A stretch of DNA of 64,000 nt from contig NZ_PGET01000001.1 in the NCBI RefSeq assembly GCF_002797975.1, forward strand, positions 2,232,001 through 2,296,000. The letters are read 5' to 3'. This DNA comes from [Clostridium] celerecrescens 18A. Lineage in GTDB: Bacteria > Bacillota > Clostridia > Lachnospirales > Lachnospiraceae. The notes beneath the pieces were generated by a model. The model was not told where the DNA came from. It did no database searches and saw only the letters and a list, made by a program, of their open reading frames with translations. The translations under genes were made by a program, and so were the position numbers. How positions within the stretch are numbered: the stretch's first letter is position 1; each line of letters opens with the position of its first letter. Positions 44,178-52,489 of the stretch are shown in pieces.

Positions 44178-44486
44178 CTATATGTATTGAACTTGCTTTA
44201 CAACCCAAATATTTTTAATAATTACACCTATACATTCTTTGACAAGAAACAATTGTGTAGGCTGATTGTTATTCGTAACAAAGATAAGATTTTCATAACC
44301 ATCTAGCGTTTTTTCCATCAAAAAATATCCTGCTTCTGCGCTTTCTGCCTCTTTAACGCCATGACAACATCTGAGAAATGATACTCCATTATTTGTCTTG
44401 GTATCGCGCGTCTCAAATAAGTATTCCCCATCTTTACAAAAATAACATAGTGTGTGCTGTACATTAACAGCCTTGTTTTTTATCAA
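44178..44486 (-). CDS. Hypothetical protein in accessory DNA
   Basis: A 102-residue frame with a TTG start that overlaps the stop of the preceding frame. It is Cys-rich (LCYFCKDG, LRCCHGVKEAE) and has no membrane span. RDTKTNNGVSFL loosely resembles a C-terminal integrase stretch, so this could be further debris of the integrase next to it rather than a real gene. The base composition is lower in GC than the neighbouring pyr genes. Confidence 0.4.
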   Translation of the reverse strand: MIKNKAVNVQHTLCYFCKDGEYLFETRDTKTNNGVSFLRCCHGVKEAESAEAGYFLMEKTLDGYENLIFVTNNNQPTQLFLVKECIGVIIKNIWVVKQVQYI

Positions 44487-44537
44487 CGTCTACCATTCCT
44501 TATTGAGGGCATTGACTTATAATTCGTCTTCATACTG

Positions 44538-44777
44538 CTATGAACGTAGTTTTTGGAATATTTCAGTGTATGTTTTACCATAAATTGTTTGCTTTTTGCC
44601 AAATCTATTAACAAACCTGGCCTGATAAAGTACATCCTTCCTTTGAGATATACCTTTTCCAAGCCCTTTCCCTTTAAGTGATTTACCCAATAGTCCTCCT
44701 TCCTGTGTAAATTCGGGGAAAGAATTACGGCTAGAACATTCGTCCCTAATTTTACCATACTCAATACGTATTTTCAA
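44538..44777 (-). pseudogene. N-terminal remnant of a tyrosine integrase
   Basis: A 79-residue frame ending in KGISQRKDVLYQARFVNRF and GKKQTIYGKTYTEIFQKLR, the arm-type DNA-binding domain of Tn916-like tyrosine integrases. A stop follows, and the next bases could still encode YEDEL and VNALNKEW around two further stops, as in the following integrase section. No catalytic domain remains. It marks a former mobile element between pyrD and pyrE. Confidence 0.7.
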
Positions 44778-45757
44778 TTAACAATCATTATAATTTAGTA
44801 ACCATTTACCCAACATGCCCTTATGGGTCATTCAACAGCTCCTTTACTTCTATTAATTTTATAGATAAATTCTCGCTGTTATCAAAGTTATATGTTTAAT
44901 GGTAAAAATAGACAAATAATTTATTTAGACATATTTCTGATCATCATTTATATACTAATAAATTATACGTTTCTAATTATTGTTATCATCGTTATAGTAA
45001 AAATTTATATTAGAAGTTTTAAAAAGTAATGTTATATAATTATCAATACGATTTAAAACGTCCGATTTATTTATTCGTTAAATGACCTCGACGTTTTAGC
45101 TAGGTTATGTATCTACATAGAAAAATTTTGAAATGAGGACAGTACCGATACTCAACGCAAAACAAAAAAGAATGCAGACCCTTAATAGTTCAATGATCTT
45201 TACACTCTTTCATGATATACGACTATTTATGCAATTACATTAAAATCCAGATGACCTTCAGCAATTAACGCAATATTACGATTTGTTTCTAACCATAGTG
45301 TAAAGTCTATTCAATTATCACGGAGAATAGCGAGTACGTCCGTTCATTATGGAAACAGACGGCCTTTCAGATATGAAAACATATAGATTTTTCAACAAAG
45401 GTGGACGGTCTATACTGTATTGTAACAATGGCAGCAGTTATTATTGGGAAAGGTAAAGCATTATAATGGTAAAAATAGGCCAGGAGCACTTAAACTCCTG
45501 GCATTTTATTATGGTATTTCACTTGCAATTTAAAGCGTTTTGCAGCCCATTTACGGCTCAAAAGCAGTAAGTTGAAGAAGTTATGGCATGACGTTTCAAG
45601 CAGTAAATGAGTCTGTTTTAATACAATTTCTAAATATGAGAACGTCCGGATAATCCACGCATTATTTGTCCTTCCACCACCTGGATCTATACCGTCTTTA
45701 TTAAACAATATACTACATATAAAATAACTTGTAGCAGCTTTATTTAAAATGATTCTG
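44778..45757. other. AT-rich accessory intergenic region
   Basis: Almost 1 kb between the integrase remnant and pyrD. It is visibly AT-rich and holds only short frames broken by stops, such as a 36-codon frame at 45133-45243, and a 72-codon minus frame at 45490-45708 that has no recognisable features. One clear terminator stem is present at 45479-45502. Probably decayed mobile-element DNA. Confidence 0.55.
45479..45510 (+). terminator. Isolated terminator in the accessory region
   Basis: GCCAGGAG (45479-45486) pairs perfectly with CTCCTGGC (45495-45502), followed by ATTTTATT. It has no intact upstream gene, so it may be left from a lost plus-strand gene. Confidence 0.75.
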
Positions 45758-46660
45758 TTAACGTACAGCTCCTATCAGATCCCTGATATCCTCTACGTCA
45801 TATTTCTTCATATAATCCTCTATGCCCCTGGCTACTTCTTCCGCTGCATAAGGATTCCGGAAATTGGCCGTTCCAACGGAAACAGCCGTAGCTCCTGCAA
45901 GAATGAATTCTATGGCATCCTCGGCATTCATGATCCCACCCATACCGATAATGGGGAGCTTCACTGCATTGGCCACCTGATATACCATGCGTACCGCAAT
46001 GGGCTTTATTGCCGGACCAGATAAGCCTCCTGTTTTATTGGCGACTGCAAAGGTACGGCGGTTAATATCAATTTTCATACCGGTTAAGGTGTTAATAAGG
46101 GACAGCACATCTGCTCCTCCGGCCTCTGCTGCCCTTGCCATTACTCCTATGTCCGTTACATTGGGGCTCAGCTTCATGATAACGGGCTGCTTTGCATATT
46201 TTTTAACTTCCCTTGTTATGGCCTCTACCGCTTTGGGATCCTGGCCAAAAGCGATTCCTCCCTCTTTCACATTCGGGCAGGAGATGTTGATTTCCAGCAT
46301 ATCCACCGGCTCATCCGCCAACCGCTCCACAACTTCGATATAATCCTCTGTTGTCTTTCCGCATACATTGACAATGATTTTCGTATCATACTTCTTTAAA
46401 AACGGAATATCTCTCTTTATAAAAACTTCCATTCCCGGATTCTGAAGGCCGATGGCATTGATCATGCCTCCGTAGGTTTCCGCGATTCTAGGTGTGGGAT
46501 TACCTGGCCAGGGCACATTGGCCACGCCTTTTGTAACCACAGCCCCCAAATGATTTAAATCGATCATCTCGCTGTATTCCTCACCGGAACCAAAGGTACC
46601 GGAAGCAGTCATAACCGGATTCTTGAGCTCCACTCCGGCCAGATTCACTTTCGTATTCAT
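45758..46660 (-). CDS. pyrD: Dihydroorotate dehydrogenase class 1B, catalytic subunit
   Basis: A 300-residue FMN enzyme oxidising dihydroorotate to orotate with NAD+ through PyrK. Motifs are NPVMTASGTFGSG near 14, KGVANVPWPGNPTPRI near 44, the active-site cysteine in EINISCPNVKEGG (about Cys 130), and MGGIMNAEDAIEFILAGA near 240. It starts directly at the end of pyrK with no gap, consistent with a 1:1 complex. Confidence 0.95.
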   Translation of the reverse strand: MNTKVNLAGVELKNPVMTASGTFGSGEEYSEMIDLNHLGAVVTKGVANVPWPGNPTPRIAETYGGMINAIGLQNPGMEVFIKRDIPFLKKYDTKIIVNVCGKTTEDYIEVVERLADEPVDMLEINISCPNVKEGGIAFGQDPKAVEAITREVKKYAKQPVIMKLSPNVTDIGVMARAAEAGGADVLSLINTLTGMKIDINRRTFAVANKTGGLSGPAIKPIAVRMVYQVANAVKLPIIGMGGIMNAEDAIEFILAGATAVSVGTANFRNPYAAEEVARGIEDYMKKYDVEDIRDLIGAVR

Positions 46661-47437
46661 CTAAAATTCTACCTCCTCAGCCTTAAATACCGGACCATCC
46701 TTGCAGATACGCTTATTGTGAACCATGGAATGCTCGTCCACTGACTTGCTTTTGCATACGCAGGCAAGACATGCCCCAATTCCGCAGGCCATCTTTTCCT
46801 CCAGGGAAAGATAACATTCTATTTCATTATCTAGAGCATAAGCCTTAAGAGCCTTCAGCATGGGGGTGGGACCGCAGGCAAAGATCACATCGCCTTTTAA
46901 GCCCAGTTCCCGGATTGCATCTAAAACATTGCCTTTCGTTCCGGCGCTTCCGTCCTCTGTTGCAATATAAGTGTCCCCATATGGGCAAAATTCTTCATTT
47001 AAAAACAGGTCATCCCGGTATCCAAGTACCACCTGTTTCTCACAAGGCAAATGTTTTGCCAGTTCAAGCATAGGTGGAATTCCGATGCCGCCGCCGATTA
47101 AAAATGCCTTTTTTCCTTTTGCGCCGGCATCCAGGGGAAATCCATTGCCCAAAGGTCCCAGGACCTCAATGGAATCTCCTTCCTTGTAATGGGAGAACTC
47201 TTCCGTTCCTCCCCCCACTACCCGGTACACCAGCCTTAAAAGACCCTTGTCCTTATCTGTCTCGCAAATGCTGATGGGGCGGGGCAAAAGCTTTGCTCCA
47301 TCCTTTGTATATAGGTCAACAAATTGTCCCGGCTCTGCCTGGGCAGTGATATCCTTTGTCTTAATCCACATGCTGTATACATCGTCTCCCAACCGTGTCT
47401 GGCTGGCAACCACTGCGATTTCTTTTACCTTTGCCAT
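46661..47437 (-). CDS. pyrK: Dihydroorotate dehydrogenase electron-transfer subunit
   Basis: A 258-residue flavoprotein with a ferredoxin reductase-like FAD/NAD module and a [2Fe-2S] cluster. RPISICETD near 68 marks FAD binding, GGGIGIPPMLELAK near 125 marks NAD binding, and the cluster ligands are in MACGIGACLACVC plus a later RIC. It carries electrons from PyrD to NAD+. It is 9 bases from pyrF and abuts pyrD. Confidence 0.95.
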   Translation of the reverse strand: MAKVKEIAVVASQTRLGDDVYSMWIKTKDITAQAEPGQFVDLYTKDGAKLLPRPISICETDKDKGLLRLVYRVVGGGTEEFSHYKEGDSIEVLGPLGNGFPLDAGAKGKKAFLIGGGIGIPPMLELAKHLPCEKQVVLGYRDDLFLNEEFCPYGDTYIATEDGSAGTKGNVLDAIRELGLKGDVIFACGPTPMLKALKAYALDNEIECYLSLEEKMACGIGACLACVCKSKSVDEHSMVHNKRICKDGPVFKAEEVEF

Positions 47438-47446
47438 GCGATCCCC

Positions 47447-48364
47447 CTATAATACCCTGTTGATATCGGTGACCATGTCAATAACTGCCTGTCTGGAGGC
47501 TTCACCGAAATGCTCTTCGCCAAACCGGGCGTAGCTTTCAGATTTATAGGCTGCAATAATTCCTCTGGAGGAGTTTACAATAGCTCCCAGGCCGTCCTCG
47601 TTAAAGCATGGCTTTAAATCCTCTGCCGTTCCTCCCTGAGCGCCGTATCCCGGAACCAGGAAATAGGTGTTTGGCATCAGTTTACGGAGAATCCTGCTCA
47701 TCTCCGGATAGGTGGCCCCAACAACAGCTCCCACATTGCTGTAAGCGCCATCCATACAGTCTGCTCCCCATTCCACAACCTTTTCTGCAACCAGCTCATA
47801 CAGCGGCCTTCCATCAATCAGCTGATCCTGGAATTCCCCGCTGGAAGGGTTAGAGGTTTTCACCAGAACAAAAAGGCCTTTGTCTTCTTCCTTGCACACA
47901 TCCACAAAGGGCTTAACGCCATCGGTCCCCAAATATGGATTGACCGTAAGGAAATCTGTACCGAAAGCAGAAAAGCTTTTGTTTCCAACCTTCACCTGAC
48001 CGATATGTGCTGTAGCATAAGCGGCTGATGTGGAACCAATATCTCCTCTCTTAGCATCTCCAATGACGAAAAGCCCCTTTTCCTGGCAATAGTTAACAGT
48101 CTTTGTATACGCTTTCAAGCCTTCGATGCCAAACTGCTCGTACATGGCAATCTGTGGCTTAACGGATGGGATCAGATCATAAACATGATCAACAATTTCT
48201 TTATTGAACTGCCAAATAGCTTCCGCAGCGCCTTCTAAGGTTTCACCGAATTCTTCAAATGCCTTTTTTATAACATGCTCTGGTATATAGTTTAACATGG
48301 GGTCCAAACCTACGCAGATTGGGGCTTTTGTTTTCTGAATTTTGTCTATTAACTGCCTGATCAT
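47447..48364 (-). CDS. pyrF: Orotidine 5'-phosphate decarboxylase, type 2
   Basis: A 305-residue OMP decarboxylase of the longer type 2 group. The start at 48364 (MIRQLIDKIQ) has AAGGAGG ahead; a longer in-frame extension to 48481 would run into the upstream gene. CVGLDPMLNYIPEHV near 19 and the catalytic DAKRGDIGSTSAAYA near 103 are diagnostic. It is the first gene of pyrF-pyrK-pyrD. Confidence 0.95.
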   Translation of the reverse strand: MIRQLIDKIQKTKAPICVGLDPMLNYIPEHVIKKAFEEFGETLEGAAEAIWQFNKEIVDHVYDLIPSVKPQIAMYEQFGIEGLKAYTKTVNYCQEKGLFVIGDAKRGDIGSTSAAYATAHIGQVKVGNKSFSAFGTDFLTVNPYLGTDGVKPFVDVCKEEDKGLFVLVKTSNPSSGEFQDQLIDGRPLYELVAEKVVEWGADCMDGAYSNVGAVVGATYPEMSRILRKLMPNTYFLVPGYGAQGGTAEDLKPCFNEDGLGAIVNSSRGIIAAYKSESYARFGEEHFGEASRQAVIDMVTDINRVL

Positions 48365-48416
48365 AGCTTCCTCCTTGGATCTCTTTTCCCTGATTTTTTT
48401 ATTCTTACCAATTCTA

Positions 48417-49073
48417 TCATAAGAAAGAACTGGCTTCAAGCCTTTTGCCAAACTGATCGAAAAAATCCTGGTCCCGGTCATAAGGCATCAGATAAAACTG
48501 CTTTAATACATACATGCTGATTTTATTTGCCAAGGTCTGATCCCCATCTTCTTCCAGCTTTCTTTCCAGCCGCTTTAAAAAGAAATGCCAGTCAGATACA
48601 AACTTTTCATACCGTTTTACATCCGGGGTATCAATCCATTTGCGCACCTTGACCTTTGCCCTGTTTTCTTTCCTGCACTCATGTACCTGGAGAAAATACT
48701 GAAATCCCTGCTCATCATAGATCCGCCCTAAGGGGAACAGGCGGCAGATCCCCGGCCGGTAGCTATGAATCCCGCATCGCCCTTCCTGGTTTAAAAAGCC
48801 GCACCTTTCCTCGTTTCCGCTCATTCTTAAGTTTGGAAGCACGATTCCATCCACCACGTGAAGCTCCAGCTTCTCTGCCAGCAGTTCCTCCAGAGTACAA
48901 TTAAGATTTTCCGTCAGCCGGAAACAGTCAAGGGGATCCAGGGTAACCGACTGCCCCATCCCCTGGCAGCATGCCGAGCAGCCTTTGCAGTCTCCGCAAT
49001 CCGCCTTTACCATATCGTTTAAGCTATATAATTTTCCATCTGAGATTTCTTTCCAATCAATTTCCCGTTTCAT
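48417..49073 (-). CDS. YkgJ-family cysteine-cluster protein
   Basis: A 218-residue protein with the YkgJ/CxxCxxCC pattern: CGDCKGCSACC at about 26-36, RLTENLNC, then RCGFLNQEGRCGIHSYRPGIC and CRLFPLG near 105. Together these can bind zinc or an iron-sulfur cluster. The C-terminal half is helical. Its function is unknown. It lies immediately upstream of pyrF on the same strand with a 52-base gap and may be cotranscribed. Confidence 0.85.
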   Translation of the reverse strand: MKREIDWKEISDGKLYSLNDMVKADCGDCKGCSACCQGMGQSVTLDPLDCFRLTENLNCTLEELLAEKLELHVVDGIVLPNLRMSGNEERCGFLNQEGRCGIHSYRPGICRLFPLGRIYDEQGFQYFLQVHECRKENRAKVKVRKWIDTPDVKRYEKFVSDWHFFLKRLERKLEEDGDQTLANKISMYVLKQFYLMPYDRDQDFFDQFGKRLEASSFL

Positions 49074-49166
49074 GAATAGTTTTCCTCAACTTTCTTTTTA
49101 GCAAACATGGTTATTCTATCATCTCCTGCCCGTACATTCAATGGGGGATTCATATGGCAGCGAAAA

Positions 49167-50048
49167 TTAAGCTTCCCTGCCATGCGTTTTACAGAGATCC
49201 ATGAAAACGTTCATCGTTGAAGTCAGATATTTACTGCGATGATAAATAATATTAAAGTTTCTTTTTAAGCGTGGATTTATTGGTACCTGTTTAATAATGC
49301 CTTCGGCTATGTCTTTTGCTACGAGAAGATATGGCAGGACGGCAACTCCAATGCCTGAAGAAACTCCCTTTACAATGGCCTGTGTGCTGGTGCTTTCCCA
49401 CAGTGGATGTACTGATAATTGTTCCATGGAAAAGTAGCCCTCTAATATCTCGCGGCCTGCACTTCCTTTTTCCCTCATCAGCAAATCATAATCCGCAATT
49501 TCAGTAAGCGTAATGTGGTCTCTTTTGCTCAAAGGGTGGGAAGGAGATACAATCGCACACAAAAAATCTTCCATGAATGGATCATAAACCATATTCTCCT
49601 GCTCTGGAACTGTTTCTATCAAGCCGATATCCACACCATTATCAAGAATATGCTGCTCAATGGCAGTCGAGTTCTTGATAACTGCTTCGATTGTAAGATC
49701 TGGAAATATCAGCTGCATTTCCTTTATGATACCGGGTAAAACATGCGTGCCAATGGTTATGCTTGCCCCAATCCTTAAAGTGCCGAGAGTTTCCCAATTA
49801 CGGATTTTCTTTTCCATTTCATCAAATTGTGAAACGATATGAATCGCATAACTGTAAAATTCGCTTCCGCATTCTGTCGGCAGGATACGTCTTCCGATCC
49901 GTTCAAATAAGCGGATGCCATAGTATTCTTCAATTTCCTTGATTGCAAGGCTTACGGATGGCTGCGCCAGATGCAATGCAGCCGATGCTTTTGTAATGCC
50001 TCCGTTTTGATATACAGAGACAAAAATTTGAATGTGCCGGAGGGTCAT
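49167..50048 (-). CDS. LysR family regulator divergent from the chromate transporter genes
   Basis: A 293-residue LysR regulator with the usual helix-turn-helix NGGITKASAALHLAQPSVSL near 15-34 and a co-inducer domain from about 90. It is transcribed away from the transporter pair with a 105-base divergent gap, the usual arrangement for a LysR activator and its target. The effector is unknown. The C-terminal end is the common IIYHRSKYLTSTMNVFMDL. Confidence 0.9.
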   Translation of the reverse strand: MTLRHIQIFVSVYQNGGITKASAALHLAQPSVSLAIKEIEEYYGIRLFERIGRRILPTECGSEFYSYAIHIVSQFDEMEKKIRNWETLGTLRIGASITIGTHVLPGIIKEMQLIFPDLTIEAVIKNSTAIEQHILDNGVDIGLIETVPEQENMVYDPFMEDFLCAIVSPSHPLSKRDHITLTEIADYDLLMREKGSAGREILEGYFSMEQLSVHPLWESTSTQAIVKGVSSGIGVAVLPYLLVAKDIAEGIIKQVPINPRLKRNFNIIYHRSKYLTSTMNVFMDLCKTHGREA

Positions 50049-50153
50049 GATCTTATCCTTTCAATTCATAATGAAATTATTATATATTTAATAGAATAAT
50101 ACTATTTTACTTAACAATCAATGGTGAATATACTAAATGTAAGGAGGCGAAAC

Positions 50154-50720
50154 ATGAAAACAAAAAAAAATATTTTATTACAACTATTTAAATCCACCTT
50201 GTACTTAAGTGCCTTTACTTTTGGCGGCGGGTACGTGATCGTCACTTTGATGAAGAAAAAGTTTGTGGATGAATACCATTGGATCGAAAATGATGAAATG
50301 CTGGACTTAATTGCAATTGCCCAGTCAGCCCCAGGTGCCATTGCTGTAAACGGTGCTGTTGTGATCGGTTATAAGCTGGCTGGAACCGCGGGCACCATAA
50401 CGGCAATCATTGCTACCATTATTCCGCCATTTGTTGCCATTTCGGCTATTTCTGCTTTTTACACAGCATTTAGAGACAATGCAGTGATCAGCCTGATGCT
50501 TGAAGGAATGCAGGCTGGAGTCGGGGCCGTGATTGCCTCTGTGGTCTATGAAATGGCGCGGGGTATTGTACAGGGACATAGTAAAAGTTCAAATTTGATT
50601 ATGATCGGAGCATTTATAGCTACTTTCCTTTTAAATGTGAACGTAGTCTATGTGGTGCTTGTGTGCATCTTAATAGGAATTCTCCGGACGTGGTTTGAAA
50701 TGGAGGGAAGGAAAAAATGA
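50154..50720 (+). CDS. Chromate transporter family protein, subunit 1
   Basis: A 188-residue short-chain CHR family membrane protein. I start it at 50154 (MKTKKNILLQL), with AAGGAGG before it. The family signature FTFGGGYVIVTLM near 22 and the QSAPGAIAVNGAVVIGYKLAG stretch (about 70-90) are clear, with about five to six spans. Short CHR proteins work as pairs. The next gene overlaps its end by 4 bases. Chromate export is shown only for some members; the natural substrate may be another oxyanion. Confidence 0.9.
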   Translation: MKTKKNILLQLFKSTLYLSAFTFGGGYVIVTLMKKKFVDEYHWIENDEMLDLIAIAQSAPGAIAVNGAVVIGYKLAGTAGTITAIIATIIPPFVAISAISAFYTAFRDNAVISLMLEGMQAGVGAVIASVVYEMARGIVQGHSKSSNLIMIGAFIATFLLNVNVVYVVLVCILIGILRTWFEMEGRKK

Positions 50721-51280
50721 TTTACTTACAGCTTTTTTTGAGTTTTCTCCAAATAGGAGCATTTAGTTTTGGAGGCGGTTATGCTGCCATGCCGTTGATT
50801 CAAAGTCAGATCGTAGCACATCATAAATGGTTAAGCATGACTGAATTTACGGATTTGATTACCATATCCCAAATGACGCCAGGTCCCATAGCCGTGAACT
50901 CGGCAACCTTTGTGGGAATTAAAATAGCGGGGATTCCCGGGGCAATGGCTGCGACTGCAGGTTGTATTCTTCCTTCCTGCATTATGATTACGCTAATTGC
51001 AAAATACTATTTAAAATACAGAGAAATGACTGTACTTCAGAGAGTTTTAAATTCCTTGCGTCCCGCTGTTGTGGCTATGGTAGCGGCTGCCGGGATATCA
51101 ATCTTGCAATCTGCTTTCTGGGGCAGCAATTTATCTGTAAATTTTTCAAGTACCCGGTGGAGTTTAATTGTTATATTTGGTTTATGCATAATCTTACTGC
51201 AGAAATTTAAAATGAACCCGATCTGGGTCATGATACTGGCTGGTGTCATGAAGGTTACTGCTTCTTTGATAGGAGGATGA
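50717..51280 (+). CDS. Chromate transporter family protein, subunit 2
   Basis: A 187-residue partner of the preceding CHR protein. It has FSFGGGYAAMPLI near 17 and SQMTPGPIAVNSATFVGIKIAG (about 55-76), the matching half-signature of short-chain CHR pairs, which insert in opposite orientation. It overlaps the first subunit by 4 bases (ATGA) and is followed at once by a small gene whose ribosome site lies in its last codons. Confidence 0.9.
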   Translation: MIYLQLFLSFLQIGAFSFGGGYAAMPLIQSQIVAHHKWLSMTEFTDLITISQMTPGPIAVNSATFVGIKIAGIPGAMAATAGCILPSCIMITLIAKYYLKYREMTVLQRVLNSLRPAVVAMVAAAGISILQSAFWGSNLSVNFSSTRWSLIVIFGLCIILLQKFKMNPIWVMILAGVMKVTASLIGG

Positions 51281-51282
51281 AT

Positions 51283-51774
51283 ATGAAGCTGATTGTCAGA
51301 AGGAAACTTGGAAACTATATTGTTTACGATGAGAACAACAGTATCATTGGAGAATGGAGACAAAGCTATTTTAAAGGTGCAAAAATGGAATTTCTTGATA
51401 CAGGCGGAAAGGTTTTATATACTGTAAAAAAATGCGGGAAAAGAATTGAGATCAAGGGGAAAGACGGCTTCCAATCTGAATGCCGGTTCCTATATGCTCA
51501 GGTTGAGTATGGAAATACCGCACAGAAGGGTCTGTTCAGGCCGCCCATGGCAGAAAAATCAGTGTTGGGCACCGGTGATATTGTTATAGTACAGAATGAA
51601 CAGAGAGATTTCACTATATTCCTAAATGGTATTGAAGCAGGAAAGATGACCCACATGTTGTCTTTGCGGAAACAGCTTATAACTGATTCCTATCATATAT
51701 CAACGGAGCTATGTTGTGTTGTTTTTATATTGGGAATTTATATGCTTCATGATGATGACATAGAGATTGTATAA
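51283..51774 (+). CDS. Hypothetical protein in the chromate transporter operon (tubby/LURP-one-like fold possible)
   Basis: A 163-residue protein. I start it at 51283 (MKLIVRRKLGNYIVYDENNS) because AGGAGG at 51271-51276 directly abuts an ATG at 51277 and fits the second Met better. The sequence is rich in short beta strands with GEWRQSYFKGAKMEFLDTGG and FTIFLNGIEAGKM, reminiscent of the LURP-one/tubby C-terminal fold, but I am not certain. It is cotranscribed with the CHR pair. Confidence 0.65.
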   Translation: MKLIVRRKLGNYIVYDENNSIIGEWRQSYFKGAKMEFLDTGGKVLYTVKKCGKRIEIKGKDGFQSECRFLYAQVEYGNTAQKGLFRPPMAEKSVLGTGDIVIVQNEQRDFTIFLNGIEAGKMTHMLSLRKQLITDSYHISTELCCVVFILGIYMLHDDDIEIV

Positions 51775-51889
51775 ATGCTTATAAGCGCGGAAATATGAAT
51801 GTTGTTCTTCATATCATTTGGGTTAACGATCAAAGTGTTATATTTATGAAACCGTAAATACATCGGTTCACAAATTTTTCACAATTGTA

Positions 51890-51916
51890 TTAGCACTCAC
51901 CTGTTGACAGTGCTGA
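51890..51916 (+). promoter_or_regulatory. CIRCE-like HrcA operator at hsp20
   Basis: TTAGCACTC (51890-51898), a 9-base spacer and CAGTGCTGA (51908-51916). The left arm is perfect for CIRCE and the right arm matches 7 of 9 positions of GAGTGCTAA. It overlaps the -35 box of the hsp20 promoter. Confidence 0.78.
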
Positions 51917-51932
51917 CAATGTGTGTTATATT
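51904..51932 (+). promoter_or_regulatory. Sigma-A promoter of hsp20
   Basis: A consensus TTGACA (51904-51909), a 17-bp spacer and TATATT (51927-51932), about 70 bases upstream of the ATG. The CIRCE-like operator overlaps the -35 box, allowing repression by HrcA. Confidence 0.85.
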
Positions 51933-52001
51933 ACATGTATAACAAATAGCAATGCATCGGAAAACCGGTGACATATAAATTTTCAAAAGGAGGAACCTTT
52001 T

Positions 52002-52415
52002 ATGTTATTAACAAGAAGAAACAGCTTATTTGATGAATTTTTCAATGATCCGTTTTTTACGGATGCATATCACAACAGACAGTCCCTGATGAAAACCGAC
52101 ATTGAGGACAACGGAAACGATTATGTCATTGATATCGAGCTTCCAGGCTATAAAAAAGAGGATGTGCGGGCCGAATTAAAAGAAGGATATCTGACCATAT
52201 GCGCTGACACAGTTTCCGAAACCGAGGAGAAGGACCAGAAAAACTATATCCGCAGGGAACGTTACAACGGCTCTGTGAAGAGAAGCTTTTATGTAGGCTC
52301 CGGCCTGAAACAAGATGATATTAAGGCATCTTTTGAAAACGGCATCTTGAAGCTTGTCGTTCCGAAAGAAGCTCCAAAACAGATCGAAGAAAACCACTAT
52401 ATCACCATTGAGTAA
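52002..52415 (+). CDS. Small heat shock protein Hsp20 (Hsp18-like)
   Basis: A 137-residue alpha-crystallin chaperone. It starts LLTRRNSLFDEFFNDPFF, then the alpha-crystallin domain from about 30 with DIELPGYKKEDVRAELKEGYLTI (about 45-67), RRERYNGSVKRSFYVG near 83 and GILKLVVPKE near 118, ending with the short GXL-like IEENHYITIE tail. AAAAGGAGG precedes the ATG. It is the only chaperone gene in the window and appears to be under HrcA/CIRCE control. Confidence 0.95.
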   Translation: MLLTRRNSLFDEFFNDPFFTDAYHNRQSLMKTDIEDNGNDYVIDIELPGYKKEDVRAELKEGYLTICADTVSETEEKDQKNYIRRERYNGSVKRSFYVGSGLKQDDIKASFENGILKLVVPKEAPKQIEENHYITIE

Positions 52416-52430
52416 ACTAATATAGATAAA

Positions 52431-52462
52431 AAGGGAAGGCCCCATATGGAGGACCTTCCCTT
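52431..52462. terminator. Terminator between hsp20 and the nitroreductase gene (convergent)
   Basis: AAGGGAAGG (52431-52439) pairs with CCTTCCCTT (52454-52462) around a CC/GG inner step. A T-rich flank on the plus side and AT-rich flank on the minus side suit bidirectional use. Confidence 0.85.
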
Positions 52463-52489
52463 ACTTTCTGTACCAGTCGAACGATTTTA

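Noticed and set aside
45490..45708. 72-codon minus frame in the accessory region
   Set aside because: It has no ribosome site, no start context and no family features; it overlaps the orphan terminator.
44137..45757. tRNA or attachment repeat as the insertion target of the integrase element
   Set aside because: I could not find a tRNA-like fold or a convincing direct repeat at the two ends by eye.
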